This document shows positions 24,107 through 31,136 of a stretch of DNA of 64,000 bases, piece after piece. Position 1 is the first letter of the stretch; each line of letters opens with the position of its first letter. The DNA comes from Knoellia koreensis (GTDB taxonomy: Bacteria > Actinomycetota > Actinomycetes > Actinomycetales > Dermatophilaceae). The notes under the pieces are model-generated. The model had not been told where the DNA came from and did no database searches. It saw nothing but the letters and a program-made list of their open reading frames with translations. The stretch is from the NCBI RefSeq assembly GCF_013041615.1, contig NZ_JABEPQ010000002.1, positions 62,001 to 126,000 on the forward strand. Direction: 5' to 3'. A program made the position numbers and the translations under genes.

Positions 24107-25764
24107 TGGCAGAGCTCGTGTTCGACGACGTCACGATCACCTACCACCCCCCGGGCCGCGACCCGGTCGAGGCGGTCAAGGGCGTCTCGCTCACCGTCCC
24201 CGCCGGCGGATCCCTCGGCGTGGCAGGCGAATCCGGCTCGGGAAAGTCGACGCTCGCCATGGCGGTGCTGCGGCTGCTCCCCCGCTCGGCCACCCTCACC
24301 GGCCGGGTCAGCGTGGGCGGCCACGACGTGCAGGACCTGTCGTGGGGCAAGCTGCGGGCGTTGCGCTGGAGCGAGGCCTCGATCGTCTTTCAGGGCGCCA
24401 TGCACTCTCTCAACCCCGTCCGTCGCGTCGGTGAGCAGATCGTCGAGGCGCTCGAGCTGCACGTGAAGGACGACTACGCCACAGAGAAGGCCCGCGAGCA
24501 GCGGATGCGTGACTTGCTCGCCCAGGTCGACCTCGACCGGTCCAAGGAGACCTCCTTCCCCCACGAGCTCTCCGGTGGGCAGCGGCAGCGCGTCATGATC
24601 GCCATGGCCCTGGCGTGCGACCCCGACCTCGTCATCGCGGACGAGCCGACGACGGCGCTCGACGTCATCGTCCAGGACCAGGTGCTGCGCATCCTGCGCA
24701 AGCTCGTCGCCGAACGCGGGATCGCCCTGCTGTTCATCAGCCACGACCTGTCCGTCCTCGCCTCGACGTGCGACCGGATCGCGGTCATGCGCGACGGAGT
24801 CGTGGTCGAGGAAGGCCCGAGCCACGAGGTCGTCACCAACCCGACCCACGACTACACCGCCACCCTCGCGCGGGCCTTTCCCACCATCGGCGACCCGACC
24901 TCGCGGCTGCGACCGGCCACCCGCGTCGTCGAGGAGGCGGCGCCCGCCGACGATCCGGCGCAGGGCGGCATACCTGTTGCGCCGCAGGCCAATCCGGATG
25001 AGCGCCCCATTCTGGCCGCCGACAACGTGACCGTCCGGTTCCACACGCGAGCGGGCACGGTGACAGCCGTCGACGACGTCTCGCTCCAGTGCCGCACCGG
25101 TGAGATCGTCGCCCTCGTGGGGCAGTCGGGGTCGGGCAAGACCACGCTGGCGCGCACCCTGCTCGGGCTGCACCGGGCCGACAGCGGAAGGGTGCTCTTC
25201 GACGGCGCGCCGCTGCCCGCGTCACCCAAGGAGCTGCGGCCGTTCCGGCGCAGCGTGCAGCTCGTGCTCCAGGACCCGAGCAGCGCGCTCAACCCGCGCC
25301 ACAGCATCTACGAGGCCGTGGCCGAGGGCATCCGCATCCACCATCTGCCCGGTGACGAGCGCGAACGCGTCGAACGCGCACTCGACCAGGCCGAGCTGCG
25401 ACCGGCCGCCCAGTTCACCAGCGCCCTCCCCCACGAGCTGTCCGGCGGTCAGCGCCAGCGCGTCGTCATCGCCGGCGCGCTGGCGCTGGAGCCGAGGTTC
25501 CTCGTTGCCGACGAACCGGTCGCGTCGCTCGACGCCTCGGTGCGCGGCGAGATCCTCGGCCTCATGTTGCGGCTCAAGCGTCGGCTTGGCCTCGGGGCAC
25601 TCGTCATCACCCACGACCTCGGTCTCGCGTGGAACATCGCCGACCGCGTGCTCGTGATGTACCGCGGCGCCATCGTGGAGGAGGGCACCGTCGAGCAGGT
25701 GCTGCTCGACCCGCAGCACGACTACACCAAGAAGCTCCTCGCCGCTGTTCCCCAGCTCGCCTGA
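24106..25764 (+). CDS. ABC importer ATPase, DppD-DppF fusion
   Basis: 552 residues with two complete ABC domains. Domain 1: Walker A GESGSGKST (near residue 43), signature LSGGQRQRVMIA, Walker B DLVIADEPTTALD. Domain 2: Walker A GQSGSGKTT (near 342), signature LSGGQRQRVVIA, Walker B FLVADEPVASLD. In many bacteria these are separate DppD and DppF proteins; here they are joined by a linker of about 45 residues. Energises the importer. It ends the four-gene operon and is followed by a palindrome. Confidence 0.96.
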   Translation: MAELVFDDVTITYHPPGRDPVEAVKGVSLTVPAGGSLGVAGESGSGKSTLAMAVLRLLPRSATLTGRVSVGGHDVQDLSWGKLRALRWSEASIVFQGAMHSLNPVRRVGEQIVEALELHVKDDYATEKAREQRMRDLLAQVDLDRSKETSFPHELSGGQRQRVMIAMALACDPDLVIADEPTTALDVIVQDQVLRILRKLVAERGIALLFISHDLSVLASTCDRIAVMRDGVVVEEGPSHEVVTNPTHDYTATLARAFPTIGDPTSRLRPATRVVEEAAPADDPAQGGIPVAPQANPDERPILAADNVTVRFHTRAGTVTAVDDVSLQCRTGEIVALVGQSGSGKTTLARTLLGLHRADSGRVLFDGAPLPASPKELRPFRRSVQLVLQDPSSALNPRHSIYEAVAEGIRIHHLPGDERERVERALDQAELRPAAQFTSALPHELSGGQRQRVVIAGALALEPRFLVADEPVASLDASVRGEILGLMLRLKRRLGLGALVITHDLGLAWNIADRVLVMYRGAIVEEGTVEQVLLDPQHDYTKKLLAAVPQLA

Positions 25765-25789
25765 GCCGCAAGCGAACCCTTCCGCACCT

Positions 25790-25849
25790 GTTGCCGGTCA
25801 CTCGGCACCGAGCCGGATCTCAGGGGCCGTATGCCGCGTGACCGGCAAC
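25790..25849. terminator. 12-bp inverted repeat between convergent operon ends
   Basis: GTTGCCGGTCAC at 25790-25801 pairs perfectly with GTGACCGGCAAC at 25838-25849, with a smaller CTCG/CGAG stem inside and one GTATGCCG octamer in the loop side. It separates the ABC operon and trmB. Confidence 0.55.
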
Positions 25850-25880
25850 GAGTCGCCGGCACCTTCAGTGGGTGCTGGGC

Positions 25881-26555
25881 CTAGTCGGCGAGGGTGGCGC
25901 GGAACTCGGTGATGGAGCGGCCTGCCGCGAGCCCCTTGGCCTCGAACCCGTCGGTCGGTCGCCAGGGCGGCCGCTCCCCCTCGGTGACGACGAACCGGGG
26001 GTGCGCCGCGAGCACGTCACGCGCGTGCGCGGCATACAGGGCGTGGTCGGTGGCGACGAGGAGGTGACCACCCGGCACAAGCCGCGAGGCCAGCAGGTCG
26101 AGGGTGTAGGCAGAGACGAACCGGCGCTTGGCGTGCTTCGCCTTGGGCCACGGGTCGGGGAAGAAGAGGTGCACCGCGGCGAAGGTCGACGGCGCGACGC
26201 GGTCGCGCAGCAGGGCAACCGCGTCGCCCTGGTGCAGCCACAGGTTCGTGACGCCACGCCGGTCGGCCGCGGCGAGCATCCGCGCGAGCGCGGGCGTGAA
26301 GACGTCGACGGCGAGCAGGTCGTGGTCGGGGTGCTCCTCGGCATACGCGAGGGCGGCGGCACCGTGCCCACACCCGATCTCGAGCACGACCGGCGCCTCC
26401 CGGCCGAACGCCTCGACCGGCACCAGTGGCCCCTGTGGGATCTCGTGCCGCGGGAAGTACTCGGCAATCCGCTCGCGGGTCAGCGGCGACACGCGGCCCC
26501 GCCGTGCGGCGAAGCTGCGCACGTGGCCGCTGTCGTTGACCCCTGCCGCTCTCAC
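25881..26555 (-). CDS. trmB: tRNA (guanine-N7)-methyltransferase
   Basis: 224 residues from the GTG at 26555. SAM-binding motif LEIGCGHGAAALAYAEEHPD near residue 65, and the family signature HLFFPDPWPKAKHAKRRF near residue 140. It methylates G46 in tRNA variable loops. TACGCT at 26562-26567 (minus) lies six bases before the GTG, so the message is probably leaderless. Further upstream starts exist but lack support. Confidence 0.95.
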   Translation of the reverse strand: MRAAGVNDSGHVRSFAARRGRVSPLTRERIAEYFPRHEIPQGPLVPVEAFGREAPVVLEIGCGHGAAALAYAEEHPDHDLLAVDVFTPALARMLAAADRRGVTNLWLHQGDAVALLRDRVAPSTFAAVHLFFPDPWPKAKHAKRRFVSAYTLDLLASRLVPGGHLLVATDHALYAAHARDVLAAHPRFVVTEGERPPWRPTDGFEAKGLAAGRSITEFRATLAD

Positions 26556-26733
26556 GGGCCCAGCGTAGGGGGCGCGTTGCAGGTGCCTGACGCCGGTGGC
26601 CGGGTCCGGGCGCAAATGTGAAGGTACGACAAACCATGACATTCATCGCTCGACGGTCGCCGTGCCTGCCCCTACTGTGGGCGGCGGCGGGCCGTCCGGC
26701 CCGTGCACCTTCAGAGGAGAGGACGCTTCTTCG

Positions 26734-26937
26734 ATGAGCATGTTCGACAACATGAAGGACAAGGCGACGGACGCCGTCGACAGCCAGGGGGACAAGATCG
26801 GCGACGGCGTCGACAAGGCTGGCGACTTCGTCGACGAGAAGACCGGCGGCAAGTACGCCGACCAGATCGACCAGGGCCAGGACCGGGCCAAGGACGGGCT
26901 CGACGGCCTCGACGGCCAGGACGACGACATCAACTGA
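26734..26937 (+). CDS. Small antitoxin-like protein (MT0933/Rv0909 type)
   Basis: 67 residues, highly charged, with repeats of the form DKxxDxVDxxGDK and KYADQIDQGQDRAKDG. This matches the small MT0933-type antitoxin family of actinobacteria by composition and the C-terminal KYxDQIDxGxD stretch. A strong ribosome site (GAGGAGAGG) precedes the ATG. No toxin gene is adjacent; the next gene is a DUF4395 membrane protein, so a toxin-antitoxin role is doubtful and a stress-protein role is equally possible. Confidence 0.75.
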   Translation: MSMFDNMKDKATDAVDSQGDKIGDGVDKAGDFVDEKTGGKYADQIDQGQDRAKDGLDGLDGQDDDIN

Positions 26938-26977
26938 CGTCCCCCGTCCACGAAGGACATCACTACTTAATCTCGCG

Positions 26978-26993
26978 TTATGTGATCCATAAT
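26978..26993 (+). promoter_or_regulatory. AT-rich palindrome overlapping the DUF4395 promoter
   Basis: TTATGTGATCCATAA at 26978-26992 is TTATG-N5-CATAA, and its right half plus one base is CATAAT (26988-26993), a good -10 element ending six bases before the ATG. A repressor bound here would block a leaderless transcript. Confidence 0.5.
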
Positions 26994-26999
26994 CGGTCC

Positions 27000-27503
27000 A
27001 TGCACATCTCGCGGTTCCCCACCATCGTCGACGACGTCACCGTGCGCCTCATCGCCGCAGTCGTCCTGGTCGTGGGCGTGGTCGCCCTGGTGACCCAGCA
27101 GTGGTGGCTGTATGCCGTGTTGGCGGTGGACTTCGTCCTGCGGACCGGGTGGGGGCCGTCGGCCAGCCCGGTGGCCCGGTTCGTCGGGCGGTTCGTGCGG
27201 CCACGGGTCGGAGCCGCGCCGAGGTACACCGCCGGTCCCCCGAAACGCTTCGCCGCGGCCATCGGCGCCGTGCTGACGGTCGCCGCTACTGTGCTCTGGC
27301 TGGCCGGAGCCACCCTGCCGGTGGTCCTGATCGGGGTCGTGATGGTGGTCTTCCCGGCGCTCGAGGCGGTCTTCGGGCTGTGCGTGGGGTGCCAGGTTTT
27401 CAGCCTGCTGATGCGTCTCGGCGTCATCCCTGAGTCGGTCTGTGTCGAGTGCGCCGACATCAGCCGGCGCGCCAAGGCCCGCAACGAGGGCATCCCCGCC
27501 TAA
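27000..27503 (+). CDS. DUF4395 membrane protein
   Basis: 167 residues with four membrane helices (about 16-36, 39-52, 85-104, 107-124). The C-terminal part has two CxxC motifs, LCVGCQVFSLL and VCVECADIS, typical of DUF4395, which is often encoded with thioredoxins or sulfurtransferases. No such partner is adjacent here. Probable leaderless mRNA. Function unknown; redox or sulfur role is inference. Confidence 0.88.
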   Translation: MHISRFPTIVDDVTVRLIAAVVLVVGVVALVTQQWWLYAVLAVDFVLRTGWGPSASPVARFVGRFVRPRVGAAPRYTAGPPKRFAAAIGAVLTVAATVLWLAGATLPVVLIGVVMVVFPALEAVFGLCVGCQVFSLLMRLGVIPESVCVECADISRRAKARNEGIPA

Positions 27504-27522
27504 CAGGGTCCGGTTTCCGACC

Positions 27523-27571
27523 GGTTCGAGGTAGTCGAGTACCACTTCCCGGTCGCGGACTACCTCGAACC
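27523..27571. terminator. 14-bp inverted repeat overlapping the fgd stop codon
   Basis: GGTTCGAGGTAGTC at 27523-27536 pairs perfectly with GACTACCTCGAACC at 27558-27571. The right arm contains the fgd stop (27560-27562). It lies between convergent genes. Confidence 0.6.
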
Positions 27572-28588
27572 AGCGGGCACCCCTGGCTCCAGCTCCCGCA
27601 GCCGCGGCAGCAGGTCGGCCGAGAACTGCTCGAGGAACCTGCGCTGGTCGGCGCCGGGACCGTGGAACACCAGGTGGTTGAGACCCGCATCGACGTACTG
27701 CTTGATCTGCTCGACGGCGTCGTCCGGGTCGGAGGCGACGATCCAGCGCTTGGCCACCTGCTCGATGGGCAGCTCGTCGGCGAGCGCCTCCATCTCCTCG
27801 GCGGAGTCGACGCTGTGCTTCTGCTCGGGGGTCAGCGACAGGGGCGCCCAGAACCGGCAGTTCTCGAGGGCAGCCTTCGGGTCGCGGTCGTACGAGAGCT
27901 TGACCTCGATCATGCGGTCGACGGTGCCGGGCGCGCGGCCCCGCGCCTCCTCCCCCTCCACCACGGCGGGCATGAGCTTGTCGGTGTAGAGGTCCATGCC
28001 CTTGCCCGAGGTGCAGATGACCCCGTCACCCATGCGGCCGGCATACTTGGCGACCTGCGGTCCGCCGGCGGCGATGTAGATCGGCACGGGCTCGGCCGGC
28101 CGGTCGTAGATGTTGGCACCGACCAGCGTGTAGTAGTCGCCCTCGAAGTCGACCGAGTCCTCGGTCCACAGCTTGCGGATCAGGCGCACCGACTCGCGCA
28201 GCCGGGCGAAGCGCTCCTTGAAGTCCGGCCACTCCCGGCCCGACACGGCCACCTCGTTGAGCGCCTCACCCGTGCCGGCCCCGAGGATGACGCGGCCACC
28301 GGTGAGCAGCGCGTTCGTGGCGAACGCCTGCGCGACCACGGCCGGGTTGTAGCGGAAGGTCGGGGTGAGGACGCTCGTGCCGATCTTCACCCGCGAGGTG
28401 TGCTCGCCCACCGCGGTCATCCAGGACAGGGCGAACGGGGCGTGACCACCCTGGTGGCGCCACGGGAGGAAGTGGTCCGAGGTCCAGACGCTGTCGAGGC
28501 CGAGCTCCTCGGCCAGCACCGCGTAGTCGACGAGGTCACGCGGACCGAACTGCTCCGCGGACGCCTTGTACCCGATCGTCAGTGGCAT
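27560..28588 (-). CDS. fgd: F420-dependent glucose-6-phosphate dehydrogenase (Fgd-like)
   Basis: 342 residues from the ATG at 28588. The sequence follows mycobacterial Fgd1 closely: [79 protein letters not shown] and [17 protein letters not shown]. It oxidises glucose 6-phosphate while reducing F420, supplying F420H2 for enzymes such as those at 57085 and 61132. TIM-barrel LLM family. Single-gene unit between convergent DUF4395 and the phosphatase. Confidence 0.93.
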   Translation of the reverse strand: MPLTIGYKASAEQFGPRDLVDYAVLAEELGLDSVWTSDHFLPWRHQGGHAPFALSWMTAVGEHTSRVKIGTSVLTPTFRYNPAVVAQAFATNALLTGGRVILGAGTGEALNEVAVSGREWPDFKERFARLRESVRLIRKLWTEDSVDFEGDYYTLVGANIYDRPAEPVPIYIAAGGPQVAKYAGRMGDGVICTSGKGMDLYTDKLMPAVVEGEEARGRAPGTVDRMIEVKLSYDRDPKAALENCRFWAPLSLTPEQKHSVDSAEEMEALADELPIEQVAKRWIVASDPDDAVEQIKQYVDAGLNHLVFHGPGADQRRFLEQFSADLLPRLRELEPGVPAGSR

Positions 28589-28725
28589 GGGCCCAGCCTT
28601 GCACGGATGCCGGACGCCGACGCCGACGCTGGTGCATCCGTGGCTCAGCCACCGCGGCGCAGCCACCGCAGCACACGCTCGGGCGCACGCGCGCGCTCAC
28701 ACCCGCGAGCCCGGGCCCCAGGGGC

Positions 28726-29829
28726 TCAGCGGCGCCAGACGAGGACGGCGGCGCGGTCGTCGGTCTCGCCCGCGCGCGCGGCGGCGCACATCTTGGCGGC
28801 CATGCCGACGAAGCCGCGGGAGATCTCGCGCTCGGCCGTGCCGAGCATCCGGTCGATGCCGTCGCGCAGGTCGCGGTTGCGCACCTCGATGACACCGTCG
28901 GTGTACAGCAGCAGCGCGTCGCCGCGCCCGAGCCGGCCACGCAGGCGCGGGAACGGGACGCCGTCGGCGACGCCGAGCACGGGTCCCTCCTCGCCCTCGA
29001 GCACCTCCCACCGGCCGGACCCGGCGTTGAACCGCACCGCCGGCGGGTGGCCGGCCGACCCCACGCTGAACTCGCCCGTCGCGAGGTTGATCATCGCGTG
29101 CGCGGCGGTGGCGAAGCCCTCGTCCCATGCCTGGCGCAGCAGGTAGGAGTTCGCGGCGGGGAGGAAGTCGTTCACGGGCATCGAACCGAGCAGCCCACCG
29201 AATGCCCCCGACAGCAGCAGCGACCGGGTGCCGGCGCCGATGCCCTTGCCGGACACGTCGACCAGCGCCAGCTCGAGCCGGTCGCCGGTGCGCGAGGTGA
29301 CGAGGAAGTCACCGGAGAAGGAGTCGCCGTAGGCCGACATGACCGCCTGCTCGGCTCCCCAGTCCGGGGGCAGCTCGGGCAGCTCGCCCTGGGTGCGGAG
29401 CCGGTCGCGCAGGTCGACGAGCATCGTCTCCCCGAGGTTTCCCTGCACCCCGAGCCGGGCGCGCGACGCGGCGACCCAGAACATCAGGACCATCGTCACG
29501 ACCAGGATGCCGTAGGCCACCCACAGCGTCGCGGGAGCCGTCTGCGTCTCCATCCGGCTCACCATGGTCACGGCCGCCGTGGCCAGGACCGCCACGTCGG
29601 CGACGACGAGCAGCCGCGGTGACAGGAACAGTCCCGCCACGACGCCCAGCAGCAGGTAGCTCGAGAACGACACCGACGCCCACAGCAGGGTCGCCCAGCA
29701 CAGCAGCCCTGCCGCGGCCAGCACGAGCAGGAACGTCTGCACGTTCCCCCACCGGGCATACCGACCGCGCAGTCGGCTGAGACCGGACACGGCGGAGCTG
29801 CGTACGAGCACCGTCTTGTCGACGTCCAC
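28726..29829 (-). CDS. Membrane PP2C-type (SpoIIE-like) serine phosphatase
   Basis: 367 residues from GTG at 29829. Four membrane helices (residues about 25-130) without a separate sensor domain, then a SpoIIE/RsbU phosphatase domain: SGDFLVTSRTG, LVDVSGKGIGAG, SVGSAGHPPAV, LLLYTDGVIEVRNRD and DDRAAVLVW, holding the metal-binding aspartates. Such proteins usually control anti-anti-sigma factors; none is nearby. A longer N terminus is possible but the GTG has a plausible GGACCTGG site. Confidence 0.85.
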   Translation of the reverse strand: MDVDKTVLVRSSAVSGLSRLRGRYARWGNVQTFLLVLAAAGLLCWATLLWASVSFSSYLLLGVVAGLFLSPRLLVVADVAVLATAAVTMVSRMETQTAPATLWVAYGILVVTMVLMFWVAASRARLGVQGNLGETMLVDLRDRLRTQGELPELPPDWGAEQAVMSAYGDSFSGDFLVTSRTGDRLELALVDVSGKGIGAGTRSLLLSGAFGGLLGSMPVNDFLPAANSYLLRQAWDEGFATAAHAMINLATGEFSVGSAGHPPAVRFNAGSGRWEVLEGEEGPVLGVADGVPFPRLRGRLGRGDALLLYTDGVIEVRNRDLRDGIDRMLGTAEREISRGFVGMAAKMCAAARAGETDDRAAVLVWRR

Positions 29830-29957
29830 GGAAAACCAGGTCCTTCGGCAAGGCGGGCCCGCCAGGCGCCCGCGCTGTGTCGGCGGCGGGTCGGCCCTCT
29901 CCAACCCGCGGTCAGCCTAGTGCCGCGCCATCCCGGTGCGCGGCGATTTCCACAGAA

Positions 29958-30425
29958 TCAGGGCACGTCGGGCAGCGACCCGTCCTGCTCGAACGCCTCG
30001 ACCATGGCGATCCGCCGGGCGTGCCGCGGAGCCTGCGAGAACGGCGTCGCGAGGAACGTGCGCACGATCTCCTTGGCCAGCTCGGTGGCGGTGAAGCGGG
30101 CACCGATCGAGACGACCTGGGCGTTGTTGTGCTCGCGGGCCAGCTGGGCGAGCTCGGTGTCGTAGGCGAGGGCGGCGCGGATGCCGGCAACCTTGTTGGC
30201 CGCCATCTGCTCGCCGTTGCCCGACCCCCCGAGCACCACGCCGAGCGACTGGGGGTCGGCCGCCACCGCCTGCGCGGCGCGCAGCACGAAGACCGGGTAG
30301 TCGTCCTCGGCGTCGTAGGCGTGCGGCCCGTGGTTGGTCACTTCGTGCCCCTCCGCCTCGAGGAACGTGACCAGCTCACCGAGGAGCTCGTATGCCGCGT
30401 GGTCGCCGCCGATGTGGACGCGCAT
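29958..30425 (-). CDS. rpiB: Ribose-5-phosphate isomerase B
   Basis: 155 residues. MRVHIGGDHAAYEL start, GGSGNGEQMAANKVAGIRAAL active-site loop with Glu in place of the catalytic Cys of the E. coli type, as in mycobacterial RpiB, and the HNNAQVVSIGARF stretch. Interconverts ribulose and ribose 5-phosphates in the pentose phosphate pathway. The ATG begins one base after the stop of the DsbA-like gene, so they are coupled. Confidence 0.95.
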   Translation of the reverse strand: MRVHIGGDHAAYELLGELVTFLEAEGHEVTNHGPHAYDAEDDYPVFVLRAAQAVAADPQSLGVVLGGSGNGEQMAANKVAGIRAALAYDTELAQLAREHNNAQVVSIGARFTATELAKEIVRTFLATPFSQAPRHARRIAMVEAFEQDGSLPDVP

Positions 30426-30426
30426 C

Positions 30427-31059
30427 TCAGTCTTCCTCGTCGAAGATGGGGCCCTGGGTGCGGGTGCGCTTGAGCTCGTAGAAGCCCGGCGTGCCCGCGA
30501 CGAGCAGGCACCCGTCCCAGAGCTTGCCCGCCGCCTCACCCTTGGGTGCGGGGGTCACGACCGGACCGAAGAAGGCGACGCCCTCGACGGCCACGACGGG
30601 GGTGCCGACCTCGTCACCGACCAGGTCGATGGCGCGCTGGTGGCTGGCTCGGAGCAGGTCGTCGACCTCGTCGGAGTCGGCGTAGCGCGCGAGGTCGAGC
30701 GGCAGCCCGACCTCCTCCAGCGCCGGCTCGATGACCTTGGCGTAGTCCTTCTCACCACCGAGGTGGATCCGCGTGCCCATGGCGTCGTAGAGCGGCTTGA
30801 TGACCTCGTCGCCGTGCTCGCGCGCGGCTGCGGTGATGACCCGGACGGGCCCCCATCCGCGGTCCATCATCGCCCGATAGTCCTCGGGCAGGTCGCGTCC
30901 CTCGTTGAGGACGGACAGGCTCATCACCGACCACGTGACGTCGACGGGGCGGACCTTCTCCACCTCCATCAGCCACCGGGACGTCATCCAGGCCCAGGGG
31001 CACAGGGGGTCGAACCACATCTCGGCGTGGCTGCGGGGGGCTCCTGACTGCTCGCTCAC
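30427..31059 (-). CDS. DsbA-family protein, Rv2466c-like, with CPWA active site
   Basis: 210 residues from the GTG at 31059. It resembles the mycothiol-linked reductase Rv2466c throughout: MWFDPLCPWAWMTSRWLMEV, VMSLSVLNEGRDLPEDYR, GVAFFGPVVTPAPKGEAAGKLWD, ELKRTRTQGP. The active site is Cys20-Pro-Trp-Ala23, whereas the Rv2466c type has CPWC; the resolving cysteine is missing. A monothiol mechanism with mycothiol is plausible. Divergent from pepN; followed immediately by rpiB. Confidence 0.9.
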   Translation of the reverse strand: MSEQSGAPRSHAEMWFDPLCPWAWMTSRWLMEVEKVRPVDVTWSVMSLSVLNEGRDLPEDYRAMMDRGWGPVRVITAAAREHGDEVIKPLYDAMGTRIHLGGEKDYAKVIEPALEEVGLPLDLARYADSDEVDDLLRASHQRAIDLVGDEVGTPVVAVEGVAFFGPVVTPAPKGEAAGKLWDGCLLVAGTPGFYELKRTRTQGPIFDEED

Positions 31060-31136
31060 GGGCCCATCCTTGCATGCGAGGATGGACGCCGATCCCCGCC
31101 CACCAGGCACCCCACGACACGAGCAGGAGCACCCCC

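Noticed and set aside
26734-26937. Complete toxin-antitoxin module
   Set aside because: Only the antitoxin-like protein is present; no neighbouring toxin gene.
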